Below are positions 50,341 through 61,448 of a stretch of 64,000 nt of DNA, piece after piece. A model generated the notes under the pieces. That model made no database searches. It was given only the letters and a program-made list of their open reading frames with translations, and was not told the DNA's origin. The DNA comes from Nicotiana tabacum (Eukaryota; Streptophyta; Magnoliopsida; Solanales; Solanaceae): assembly GCF_000715075.1 (NCBI RefSeq), contig NC_134081.1, forward strand, positions 108,364,108-108,428,107. Direction: 5' to 3'. The position numbers and the translations under genes are program-made. The first letter of the stretch is position 1. Each line of letters starts with the position of its first letter.

Positions 50341-51164
50341 GAACCATACCTGAGTTCCGAAAATGCCCGGACTCGCTCAAAACTCACCCCGAAACATACC
50401 CGAGGCCCCCGGGACCTCAACCAAACATACCAACCAATCCCAAAACACCATACAAACTTAGTCAAACCTTCAAATCACTCAAAACAACATCAAAACACCA
50501 AATTACCCTCGGATTCAAGCCTAAGAACTTCTAAACTTCCGAATTCCACAACCGATACCGAAACCTATCAAACCACGTCCGAAGGACCTCAAATTTTGCA
50601 CACACGTCAAAAATGACACTAAGAACCTACTCCAACTTCTGGAAATCCATTCCGACCATGATATCAAATTTTTCGCTGTCGACCGCAATCATCAAATTTC
50701 TAACTTTCGCCAATTCAAGCCTAATTCCACTACGGACCTCCAAATCACATTCCGAATGCGCTTCTAAGTCCAAAATCACCTAAAGAAGCTAATGGAACCA
50801 TCAGAATTCCAATCCGAGGTCAAATGCTAAAAATCAAACTTGGTCAACTCTCTCAATTTAAAGCTTCAACAATGAAATTCTTTCTTCCAATTCGATTCTG
50901 AAATACCTGCAAACCAAAAACGATGATTCACACAAGTCAAAGTACATCATACGGAGATACTCATGCCCTCAAACAACCGAGCGAAGTGCAAATGTTCAAA
51001 ATAATTGGTCGGGTCGTTACATTATTTATTTTATCTCAGTCTCTGTTGTTCATTATTGATGCATCAGATTATTTTTATTTGGGCTGAGTATCATGCCTAT
51101 TGAGAGCCCGAGAGACTGGAGAGATTTATGACTGAGTGAAGCCGAGGGCCTAATTGTGAGATAT

Positions 51165-51460
51165 TATACTATAGCATGTGAGTTGTCCATGCGGATCCTT
51201 TTAATGTACTATAGCACGTGAGTCATCCGTGCAGCACGTGAATTGTCCGTGCAATATGTGAGTTGTCCGTGTGGATCCAGATATTTATACTATGGCACGT
51301 GAGTTGTCCGTGCGGATCCTTTTATTATACTATAGCACGTGAGTTGTCCGTTCAGCACGTGAGTTGTCCGTTCAGCACGTGAGTTGTCTGTGCGGATCCA
51401 GATATTTATACTATGGCACATGAGTTATCCACACAGCACGTGAGTTATCCGTGCATATTA
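51165..51460. repeat. G-box tandem array in FRAG-1
   Basis: Seven CACGTG sites in units GCACGTGAGTTGTCCGTGC, separated by GGATCC(A/T).. and TATACTAT spacers, roughly 20 and 60 bp apart. Followed by GGGTACCCATTGAGTGTG. Confidence 0.88.
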
Positions 51461-52796
51461 TAGCGCTTGGGATGTAGGAGCCCCTCCGGAGTATGTACAC
51501 CCCCAGTGAGCGCGGGTACCCATTGAGTGTGACTGCTGAGGGCTGAGTGCCGAGTGGTTGAGATGTTGTGACGAGTTGAGTAATTGTTGCTCTGAGAGGC
51601 TGTACTTGCTTTCCATTTGTTGTTGCACTTAGTTGCTATCTATCATTGTTGTGAAATTCTGTGAAAGATTTTATATCCGGATTACATGAACTTGAACTGT
51701 ATAAAACTGATTTGACTTAAACTGCTGGAATTGATAGTATGTCTACTCTCTACTAGAATTATTGAAAATGAACTGTAACTGTATAGCTCGTCACTATCTT
51801 CAGTTTCTTATTTATTATTGTTACTTACTGACTTGGTTGTACTCATACTACACCTTGCACTTCGTGTGCAGATCCAAGTGTTCCCGGACATAGCGGGTGT
51901 TGATTCTTTCGCACAATTGATTTTTTGGAGATTTTGAGGTAGCTGTCGCATTTCGCAGACCTTTCCTTCCCTTCCCTATCTCCTTATTTATTGTATTTAG
52001 TCTCAGACTACTATGGACCGTATTTTCCAAACCTGTATTCATATTATATGTTCATGTATTCAGTGACACCAGGTTTAGGGAGCATTTGTATCGGTATTTG
52101 CGAGATTTGTGGATTTTGTTTACATATTATATTTTCAAACTGAAAAGAAATTATGGTTTATTAGGATTGTCGGCTTGCCTAGTATCGAGATAGGTGCCAT
52201 CACGACATATTAGAATTTTGGGTCGCGACAGTAAAGCACGAAGGGTGATGCCGTGCTATTTCATTTATATTATCAGGTGAGGATGAGAGTAAAAGCACGA
52301 AGGGTGATGCCGTGCAATTATTTTTATGTAATCATATATTCATGGCACGAAGGGTGTTTTCGTGCAGGCGGGGATGAGAGACATACATTATATTGTGATA
52401 TCGTTTTGTTGTGTATACATTCATGCCTTTATCTTGAGATGTTATTGTGCACCTATGTTTTATGTGTGACTTGTAGTCGTTTTTGCTTCCTGTGTGCCTC
52501 CACTTTATTTTTTTTATTGTTATTGGCATTTCTCCCACCTAGTTGGTACTATTATATGTATGCACGGTGAGGAAGATATAAATGCACGAAGGGTGTTGTC
52601 GTGCCAATTGATTTGAATCAAATATATATATTGGGTGAGAATGAGCTAAGTGCACGAAGGTATTGCCGTGCCTTTTGATGTGATATGTTGAATGTATTCC
52701 TCACGCCAGGAAAATTAAATGAGGCGTCACATGGTGACGTTTATTTGAAAGAATTATATTAGACCAGAAAAGTTAAATGAGGTGTCACATGGTGAC

Positions 52797-53160
52797 TTTT
52801 ATTCGAAAGAATTATATTAGAAAGAGCTTTATTTGAAATAATTATATTATAAAGATATTTACTTGAGAGAAGTATATTTGAAAGATATTTATTCGAAAGA
52901 ATTATATTAGAAAGATATTTATTTGAAATAATTATGTTATTAATATATTTACTTGAAAGAAATATATTTGAAAGATATTTACTTGAAAGAATTATATTCG
53001 AATAATATTTACTTGAAAGAATTATATTTGAAAGATATTTACATGAAAGAATTATATTCGAAAGATATTTACTTGAAAGAATTATATTTGAAAGATATTT
53101 ACTTGAAGGAATTATATTCGAAAATATATTTATTGAAAAGGATTATATTCTAGAGATTTT
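52797..53160. repeat. 30-bp AT-rich minisatellite in TKY-3 5' LTR
   Basis: Units of AAAGATATTTACTTGAAAGA plus ATTATATT(C/T)G, about 11 copies. Because 30 is divisible by three it gives an open frame of repeated KDIYLKELYL, which is not a gene. The same array is at 63715-64000. Confidence 0.92.
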
Positions 53161-53789
53161 TATTGAATAACTTAGATAAAAGATGTATGTTCTAAAGGAC
53201 CTGATTAATTGGTTGTACCTGTGTTATTACTCGTTTGAGCAATATTTATGGTGTTCCTGTTACCTTGCTGTTTAAATCACTAGTTGATTGATGCTTCTAT
53301 TACTACTATTGTTTTCTATTATTTTTGCATATTATATTGCACAGGTTATTTGACTAGTGAGTGTCTCGACTGTACCTCGTCACTACTCCTCTGAGGTTAG
53401 TCTCGATACTTACTGGATACCGACCATGGTGTACTCATACTACACTTCTGCACATTTTTGTGCAGAGCCAGGTATTGGAGATATCGGACTTGAGCAGAGT
53501 TAAAGCGGGATCGTAAGGATTCAAGGTAGAGCAGCTTGGACGTCGCAGTCCCTTGGCATCTTTTTATTTCATTGTACTGTTAATTTTTAATCAAACAGTA
53601 TTGTATATTCGGTTCTCGTGATCATTCCATGTATTCAGTTAGAGTTCGTAACTCAGTACTACCAGTCTTAGGAGGTTGTATTAATTTTTTTTAAAAATAG
53701 CTTCAAAATGTAATTGAAATCAGCATACCTAGTCTTAGAGACTAGGTGACATCACGACGCCTGTGGTGGGATTTTGGGTCGTGACAAGT

Positions 53790-53801
53790 TGGTATCAGAG
53801 C
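53790..53801 (+). promoter_or_regulatory. TKY-3 primer-binding site
   Basis: TGGTATCAGAGC, an exact match to the initiator tRNA-Met type site, three bases after the LTR end GTCGTGACA. Confidence 0.93.
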
Positions 53802-53986
53802 TCTAGGTTCATGGGTTCTACGAGTCACGAACGAGTCTGGTAGAGTCTTGCGGATCGGTATGGAGACGTCTGTACTTATCTTCGAGAGGCTAAAGAATTG
53901 TTAGGAAATTTCCACTTCTTTCATTTCTGTCATGTGGAATTTATTGATTTTGAAATTTGAGCCTTTGTATCTCTATTCTCTCACAA

Positions 53987-55390
53987 ATGGTGAGGACACG
54001 TACTACCGGCTCAGCTGAGCAAACACCCGCGCATACTGCTAGAGCCGCAAGAGGCCGGGGCTGAGGTAGAAGTCGAGGTAGAGGCCGAGGAAGGGCTCGA
54101 GTCGCAGCTAGAGCACCTGTCAGAGTAATAATTGGGGAGCCGCCAGTAGCTCCGGTTAGGGGAGAGGTACCGGAAGCACCTGTTGTTAGCCTCGAACTTC
54201 AGGAGACTTTAGAATAGTTCCTAAACATCTTTGGGATATTAACTTAGGCGGGATTGATCTCCGTTGCACCAATTATTTCACGGATTTGGGGAGGAGCTCA
54301 GAATCATATCGCTCATACTCCAGAGCAGCAGCTCTACATTGGTCAGGTTCTAGGTATGGTGCTGGTACAACCTGTTATCCCGGTTCAGCCTGAATTCAGG
54401 CCAGAGACATCAGAATAAGAACAAAAGAGACTTGAGAGATTAAAGAGGTATAGTCCACCTACCTTTGGTGGCACAGCTATCGAGAATACCCGAGGATTTC
54501 TGGAAAAATGCCATCGTAATCTCCGCACCATGGGTATTGTGGAAGTGAGCGAAGCTTCCTTTACTACATTTTAGTTGTCAGGAGCAGCATATCGATAGTG
54601 GTAGGCTTATGAAGAGGGCAGACCAGCTGATGCAACACCACCAACTTGGGCTCAGTTTTCGGAAAATATTTTTGAAACACTTTGTTTGCTAGACCCTCCG
54701 GGATGCGTGGCGCACAGAGTTTGAATGGTTGCGTCAGGGCACCATGACAGTGTCAGAATATGCCATCAGGTTCAGTCAGTTAGCTCGTCGTGCACCTACT
54801 TTTGGTTCCTACAGTCATAGAGCGAGTCCGTACATTCATTGAGGGGCTCGATTATGATCTTAAAATATGCATGGCTCGAGAATTACAGTCTGATAATCCA
54901 TTTTAGCAAGTGGTAGAGATTGCCAGAATGTTATAATATGTTAGGAATGAGGAAATGGAGTCTAAGGAGGCCAAGAGATCTCGAAATTTTGGAAGATTTA
55001 GTAGATTCTACTCTGTAGCTGTGACTTATCACGGCGGAGGCGCGGGAAATCGGTCAGCCCAGTCCGCAATTCAAAATACTTGTAGTGCTCCAGTTAATAC
55101 TTTTAGTGCATAATTGGAATGAGGTTCTTTCAATGGTTGTTTCAGTTATCCAGCACAGACTCAGTACGAGCAACCGCGACCTCAGATGGGTTGTTATGAG
55201 TATGGTGATACCAGGCACATCATGAGAGACGGTCCCAGACTTGGGAGAGGTGGATTTCATCAGAACACTCAAGCTACAGGCCCCAATGCAGCTACTACCC
55301 CACGTGCACAGCTAGTTAGGGGTGGAGGATAGGCAGGTAGAGGGTGCCCTAGAGGGGGAGGCCCAACCTGTTGATATGTTTACTATGGTA
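53987..55390 (+). pseudogene. TKY-3 gag
   Basis: Starts MVRTRTTGSAEQ at 53987 as in the other Tekay copies, with an Arg/Gly tract interrupted by a stop (GRG, stop, GRSRG). Capsid remnants: RLERLKRYSPPTFGG, FLEKCHRNLRTMGI, the GAAYR signature with stops, and WAQFSE. A frameshift near 54660 follows, then VSEYAI-like and YDLKICMARELQ remnants. The zinc-knuckle region (CYEYGDTRHIMRDG, about 55195) has lost Cys residues. At least ten stops or shifts. It is followed by a protease remnant. Confidence 0.8.
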
Positions 55391-56489
55391 TAGCCGAGGG
55401 CACCACACCAGATGATGTCGTTACATGTACGATCCCGATTTGTTATAAAGGGATATCTCTCTTTAATTTGATCTGTTTGTGAATATTGAGGTGAGTCCTT
55501 CTATTATGCTCCGCTTATGGATAGCTTCGTAATTTTGTGACCCACTTATATGTTAATCTTTGTCGGGAGATTCGATGATGTTAGCATGTGCCAATCATTT
55601 TTATTTTGTACACTATTGAGAACTATAAGTCCAAAAGTGATTTTCTATTACTCTCTACAGTGGGTTTTGATGTGATTTAAGAATAATTGATTTCAATTTT
55701 ATGAATTATATGCCCTATTGGTATGGGGGTTCATTATGTGTTGTGAAAACTATTTACGAAATTTATTGAAAAGAAGAAAGAAAGGAAATTAAAAAATTTT
55801 GTTGGCACAATGTACAAAATACTTGTGATTCAGAGTTGAGGATGAGATCCTCGCATTTTAATATGATTTGATATGTTTAAACCGGGCTACAATCCACGTT
55901 GGAAGTTTTATAAGGACGAGATTCTTGTGATGAAAATTTATGTGTTTAAATTCTCCCTTGTGAAATAAAATTTGTACTATAGTATTTATAGGGAGTCATG
56001 CCTGTTAGGCTTATTTGGAAATTTTTGTATGAATTTCTCTGTGCATAATTTGCCATATTCGTGTTGTAATTATTGAGTTTTAGCCTACGAGGTGAGTGTC
56101 CGCGTGGCGTTAAATATGACTCTTTAATTTGGGCAAATAATTATGAGGTCTTCATGCCTCACATTCTGTTGCCAGTGTTGTGAAAATTCTAAATGAGGTG
56201 TTGGTTAATATGAGATTAATTGATGATGTTGGAATTAATTATGAACAGCTTTTAAGACCAGAGATGTGGTGATGAGCATACATATGATGTGTTTCATGTC
56301 CTGATATCATTATGATAATGCAGTGCTTGTAATGCTGAGATTGGTGTTATGGATATATACCTGCTGGTGTTTAGTTGGGTTATGGAGGTGCTGTTAGGAG
56401 TTATTTTGGTGTTACTCTGGCAGGTGGATAGGCCCAATTATAGGGGAGACTCTGCCAAAATTTTAGAAAAAGTTGGGAGTTAGCCATCA
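54745..56489 (+). repeat. TKY-3 internal tandem duplication, copy A
   Basis: About 1.74 kb from GTCAGAATATGCCAT in gag to the tail motif GGAGACTCTGCC..GGGAGTTAG. It is repeated, with scattered substitutions, as copy B (from 56520, interrupted by SOLO-3). The last 0.8 kb is AT-rich, noncoding 3' tail with no gene recognised. Confidence 0.85.
55391..55700 (+). pseudogene. TKY-3 protease remnant
   Basis: Badly decayed but recognisable in alternating frames: TCTIPICYKGIS before the missing active site, then GELRNFVTHLYV-like, and finally KSDFLLLSTVGFDVI, matching the DLLLLSMVDFDIILG motif of TKY-2. No RT follows. Confidence 0.65.
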
Positions 56490-57325
56490 GGTTCAATGAG
56501 TTAGCCCGTCAGAAAAACCGGGTCAGAATATGCCATTAGGTTCAATGAGTTAGCCCGTCATGCACTTGTTTTGGTTACTACAGTCATAGAGCGAGTTTGT
56601 ACATTCATTGAAGGGATCGATTATGATCTTAAAATATGCATGGCTCGAGAATTGCAGTCTGATACTCCATTTCAGCAAGTGGTAGAGATTTCCAGAATGT
56701 TAGAACGTGTTATGTCACGACCCAAATTAACCCTCCGAAAGGTGTCGTGACAGCACCTAATCTTTACGACTAGGTAAGCCTAATATTACGAAAACGAAAA
56801 CAAATGTGAAGAAAATACAAGGTTTTTAAAGATAAACAGCATATTGTGAATAACCAAAAGTAGTACCACTCGGCATATACAAAATAATTTTCCAAGACCC
56901 GGAATATCACTAAGTCACAAGCTGCTATAATCTATGTAGCTCTATACAAAAATCTGAAGATAATAAAGAAAGTCTCTAGGCGATGGAGTGGAAGGGGACT
57001 CTGAGGATCTGCGGACGCAAGTAGAAGTACCTTGAATTCTCCTTAAATCAGCAGCACGCACTAACCCCGAGGCTGATAGCTCGCACCTGGATCTGCACAC
57101 GAAAACATGTGCATGAAAGGGCATGAGTACACCACAATGGTACCCAGTAAGTGCCAAGCCTAACCTCGGTCGAGTAGTGACGAGGTCAGGTCAAGGCCCT
57201 ACCGGAGTAAATATAATAAATTAAACACTACAAGATATAAGTAAAGTTCACGGTAACACAGTTAAAGAAATTCTCGAAAATTTAACAGCAAGGGAGCCCT
57301 CGGCTCAGAACAAGGTAAACACAAT

Positions 57326-57625
57326 GGGGAATCTGTCGGGATACCGTCCCGTAGTTCCGAATAAATATGCAGTACAGGGGGTTCTCCCGGAATACGTCTG
57401 TAGTCCCAAAGTAAATATGCAGTGCTGGGGGACCTCCCGGAATACATCCGTAGTCCCAAAATAAATATGCAAGACAGGGGGATCTCCTGGAATACGTCCG
57501 TAGTCCCAATTTAAATATGCAAGATAGGGGGATCTCCCGGAATACGTTTGTAGTCCCAATTTAAATATGCAAGATAGGGGGATCTCCCGGAATACGTCTG
57601 TAGCCCCAATTTAAATATGCAACGC
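57326..57625. repeat. 50-bp tandem array in SOLO-3
   Basis: CCCGGAATACGT recurs at exact 50-bp steps (57386, 57436, 57486, 57536, 57586) with one more degenerate unit before. Units also share GTAGTCCCAA and AAATATGCA. ORFs here are by-products. Confidence 0.93.
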
Positions 57626-58439
57626 AAGATGAAATGGCAGGTATGGCATCGAGTTATACAGTTTACACTGAACACAGATAAGGAAAGTAGGGACTTAACT
57701 AAGCATGGCGCACAGAATGTCAAATAGGCAGTTAAAACACGTAAGCATGATTTTCAAGTCTAAGCTAAACAATTAAACATATTAGTGCAATTTAATAATA
57801 GAAATAATTTATGATTTAAAAAGGATAAACGGGATTTTTGTAATAACAGTCCGTGTATGTACTCGTCACCTCACGTAAACGGCGCGCACACATCAAATAA
57901 TATCAAATATCCTAAGGGAAAAGTCCCCAACACAAGTTTAGGCAAGCCACTTACCTTGAACCAAGCTAAATTAATCGGTAAGAATGCCTTTCCCATGAAT
58001 ATTCGGCTGTGAATGGCCCAAATCTAGCCAAAAGCAATTACATATCATGATTACAATCATAATAGACTCATCTAATTAATTAAATCTATACTCTAACAAA
58101 ATTTCCGAAATTCGCCCTAAAAGGTCGACATGGGAACACGTCTCGGAATCGGGTAAAAGTCACAAAATCCGAAAGCCTATTTACTCACGAGTCTAACCAT
58201 ATCAAATTTACTAAAATCCGACACCAAATGGTCCTCCAAATCCACAATTCAAACTCCCAAATCCCTAGCCTCCAACTTTCAATTTCCACCTTAAATACAC
58301 ACTAACTAGGTATGAAAATACATGGGGAAGCAAGATTATTTATCACAAATAAGCACAAGGGACTTACCTCAAGAAATCTCTCGAAGATGCTCTCAAAAAT
58401 TGCCCTAAACCGAGTTACAAAGCCCAAAAATGATAAAAA

Positions 58440-58800
58440 TCGCGAAGCCCTTCGGATTTAACCACTGCCCAGGTATTTCCGCACCTGCGGAGCCTGGGCT
58501 CGTACTTGCGGTGCGCTTGTGCGGAAAAATATGCGCATCTGTGCAAATCACTTACCCCATCTTCCTTCACACCTGCGATGAAAGGACCGCACCTGCGTGT
58601 GCGCGCCTGCGGAAATCCCTTCCGCTTCTGCGGACCTTGCGCACCTGCGATGACCCTAATGCATCTGCGGGCATCGCAGATGCGCAATTCACCTCGCACC
58701 TGAGACCCCTGGAAATCGTCCATTTTTTTGCTTCTGCACTTGCCTCTCCGCACGTGCGATCACGCACGTGCGGTCTCTCCACCGCAGGTGCGAAAATGAC
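58440..58800. repeat. GCACCTGCGGA word array in SOLO-3
   Basis: About 15 words of the form GCACCTGCG(G/A) or GC(A/T)TCTGCGGA, 18-30 bp apart. Long open frames on both strands (up to 126 codons) come from this bias and are not genes. Confidence 0.88.
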
Positions 58801-61020
58801 AGATGCATGAAGACTTTAGCAACAACTCAAATCCAACTTTTGATCCGTTAAGCACTCGAAACTCACCTGAGGCCCCCGGGACCTCAACCAAACATACCAA
58901 CCAATCATAAAACACCATACTAACTTAGTCGAGCCTTCAAACCACATCGAACAATATCAAATACATGATCTAAGCACGGATTCAAGCCTAAGAACTTAGA
59001 ATTTTCCAAATTCTACAAACGACGTCAAACCACATCAAATCTAGTCCGAATGAACTCAAATTTTACACACAGGTCACAAATGACACTACAAACCTACATC
59101 CACTTTCCGAAATCCATTCCGAGCTCGATATCAAAAATTCCACTATCAGTCGAAATCGCCAAAAATCTAACTTCCACCAATTCAAGCCTAAATCTACTAC
59201 AAACCTCCAAAACACATTCCGGACACGCTCCTAAGCTCAAAATCACTCAAAGGAGCTAATAGAGTCGACTGAATTTCATTCCGGATCCGTCTTCATACAA
59301 TTCTGACTACAGTCCAATTTCTAAGGCTTAAACTCACAACTAGGAACTAAGTGTCCCAAAACTCCTTGAATTCCATAACCAATCACTCCAGCAAATCCCA
59401 AAAGCAGAAACAAATATGGGGAAAGCAGGTATTAGGGGATCGGGGCTCTAATTCTGAAAACGACCGACCGGGTCGTTACATGTTAGGAATGATGAAAGGG
59501 ATTCTAAGGAGGCCAAGGGGTCTCGAAATTTTGGAGGATTTAGTGGATTCTACTCTGTAGCTATGACTTATCACGGTGGAGGATTGGGTAATCGATCAAC
59601 TCAGTCCGCAATTCAAAATACTCGTAGTGCTCCAGTTAATCCTTTTAGTGGATAATTGGCACGAGGTTCTTACAGTGGCTATTTTAGTTATCCAACACAG
59701 ACTCAGTACGAGCAGTCGCGACCTCATATGGGTTGTTATGAGTGTGGTGATACCAGGAACATCATAAGAGACGGTCCCAGACTTGGGAGAGGTGGATTTC
59801 ATCAGAACACTCAGGCTACGGGCCCAATGCAGCTACTACCCAACGTGCATGGCCAGTTAGGGGTGGAGGACAGGTAGGTAGAGGGCGCCCTAGAGGGGGA
59901 GGCCCAGCCTGTTGACATGTTTACTATGGTGTGGTCGAGGCCACCACACCAGATGGTGTCGTTAAATGTACGATACTGATTTGTTATAAATGAATATCTC
60001 TCCTTAATTTGATCTGATTCTGAAATATTGAGGCGAGTCCTCCTATTATGCTTCGCTTATGGGCGAGCTTCGTAATTTTGTGACCCACTTATATGTTGAT
60101 CCCTGTCGGGAGATTCGATGATGTTAGCATATGCCTATCATTTTTATTTTGTACATTATTGAGAACTATAAGTCCAAAAGTGATTTTCTATTACTCTCTA
60201 CAGTGGGTTTTGATGTGATTTTGGAATAATTGATTTCAATTTTATGAATTATATGCCCTATTGGTATGGGGATTCATTATGTGTTGTGAAAATTATTTAC
60301 AAAATTTATTGAAAAGAAGAAAGAAAGGAAATTGAAAATTTGTGTTGGTACAATGTGCAAAATACTTGTGATTCGGAGTTGAGGACGAGATCCTCGCATT
60401 TTAATATGATTTGATATGTTTAAAATGGGCTACGAGCCACGTTAAAAGTTATATAAGGACGAGATCCTTGTGATGAAAATTTATGTGTTTAAATTCTCCC
60501 TTGTGAAATAAAATTTGTACTATAGTACTTATAGGGAGTCATGCATGTTAGGCTTATTTGGAAATTTTTGTATGAATTTCTCTGTGCATAATTTTCCATA
60601 TTCGTGTTGTAATTATTTAGTTTTAGCCTACGAGGTGAGTGTCCGGGTGGCGTTAAATATGACTCTTTAATTTGGGTAAATAATTATGAGGTCTTCATGC
60701 CTCACATTCTGTTGTCAGTGTTGTGAAAATTCAAAACGGGGTGTTGGTTAATATGAGATTAATTAATGATGCTGGAATTAATTATGAACAGCTTTTAAGA
60801 CCAAAGATGTGGTGATGAGCATACATATAATGTGCTTCATGTCCTGATATCATTATGTTAATGCAATGCTTGTAATGTTGAGATTAGTGTTATGGATATA
60901 TACCTTGTGGTGTTTAGTTGGGTTGTGGAGGTGCTGTTAGGAGTTATTTTGGTGTTACTCTGGCAGGTGGATAGGCCCAATTACAGGGGAGACTCTGCCG
61001 AAATTTCAGAAAAATTTGGG

Positions 61021-61448
61021 AGTTAGTAAAATTTGGGTAAGTGAGATTTGCAAAAGAATGGATAAGTTATGTTATGTGTTTGAGGGCGAATGATCCTAAG
61101 CGGGGGAGAATGGAACACCTCGAAAAATTTTGAAGTACTTAAGCGCTATTAAGAAAGTTGACGTGTGCGTAGGCACGAGTTGCTATGGCCAGTTGAGACT
61201 AAAACCGTGCGTTGATATGAAAATCGTACTTTTGAAAATGTTTGGAGTGTAAGAAATTTGGTCTTAAAGTTTACAAATATGGGTAAAAGGAATAATCTCA
61301 ATTGAGTGGTGTTGTTGGGCTTATGTCAAATAGGGTAACGTGGGATCACCCCCGGGTATGTGCGCGGTAATATGGAATAGTGATTTGATGGCTTGGAAAA
61401 CAACTCTTGGCACGTTCGAGGACAAACGTATGTTTAAGTTGGGGAGAA
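61021..61448 (+). other. TKY-3 3' noncoding tail with a vestigial second 3' end and the polypurine tract
   Basis: Contains an older-looking 3'-end signal: GTTTGAGGGCGAAT (61078), purines GCGGGGGAGAA, then TGGAACACCTCG (61111). The real one follows: GTTCGAGGACAAAC (61414-61427), AAGTTGGGGAGAA (61436-61448), then the LTR. No gene. Confidence 0.65.

Larger units (their letters stand above)
48029..51021 (-). mobile_element. SOLO-2: solo Tekay-type LTR (2993 bp)
   Basis: Plus-strand ends are TGTCACGACCC (48029) and GGGTCGTTACA (51021). It is flanked by ttgtt and ttatt, a 5-bp target duplication with one mismatch, and comparison with SOLO-1 shows the interrupted sequence (TTTACTTGTTTATTTTATCT). 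Holds donor-like sites 49896-49891 and 49487-49482 (minus), a CGCGGTCCGCAAATT word array (50020-50340), and a GGCATACCTCACAATCACTC repeat (48685-48840). No internal region, hence solo. Confidence 0.93.
46366..52230 (+). repeat. FRAG-1: LTR inserted in the TKY-3 5' LTR, 5' end missing, interrupted by SOLO-2
   Basis: Sequence homologous to TKY-2 and SOLO-1 LTRs starts within the first few hundred bp of the LTR (GTTTTGATGATTCCAATAGC at about 46496), without the terminal TG. It runs to 48028, resumes after SOLO-2 at 51022, and ends GGGTCGCGACA at 52230. Donor-like sites at 47327-47332 and 47713-47718. It holds the G-box array at 51165-51460. About 130 bp of TKY-3 LTR is present on both sides, so the left junction is rearranged. 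Confidence 0.75.
44604..53786 (+). repeat. TKY-3 5' LTR, interrupted by FRAG-1
   Basis: Begins GGTAACGACCCGACTTG (first T mutated; 3' LTR has TGTAACGACCC) and ends GGGTCGTGACA before the primer site. The LTR proper is 44604 to about 46365 plus 52231-53786. It contains a GGCGCTAGCCCTGGCGC hairpin-like word set (44940-45040), a donor-like GTAAGT at 45491-45496, the 37-bp repeats (46146-46320) and the 30-bp array (52797-53160). Confidence 0.85.
56713..59480 (-). mobile_element. SOLO-3: solo Tekay-type LTR (2768 bp)
   Basis: Plus-strand ends TGTCACGACCC (56713) and GGGTCGTTACA (59480), with a perfect 5-bp target duplication tgtta at 56708-56712 and 59481-59485. Copy A of the host duplication shows the empty site. 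Donor-like sites at 58367-58362 and 57954-57949 (minus). A CACCTGCGGAAA word array (58440-58800) and a 50-bp array (57326-57625) lie inside. No internal region. Confidence 0.95.
56520..61020 (+). repeat. TKY-3 internal tandem duplication, copy B (interrupted by SOLO-3)
   Basis: 56520-56712 plus 59481-61020 match copy A in order: gag end, zinc-knuckle region (CYECGDTRNIIRDG at about 59737, one Cys better kept than in A), protease remnant, noncoding tail. At the junction (56485-56545) a short CCAT(C/T)AGGTTCAATGAG segment is present twice, separated by AAAAACCGGGTCAG. Confidence 0.85.

Noticed and set aside
52253..52570. ORF of 105 codons repeated at 63234-63551 with hydrophobic Cys/Leu-rich product
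   Set aside because: Both copies are the same part of the TKY-3 5' and 3' LTRs; conservation is due to shared LTR origin, not to coding.
55391..56489. Possible RT or integrase after TKY-3 protease
   Set aside because: No KKKDG, FIDD, DLEL or DDE-type motif in any frame of either duplicate copy; only AT-rich tail sequence.
58415..58810. ORFs of 112 and 126 codons on opposite strands
   Set aside because: Overlapping both-strand openness caused by the GCACCTGCGGA array in SOLO-3; Ala/Arg/Cys-rich with no family match.
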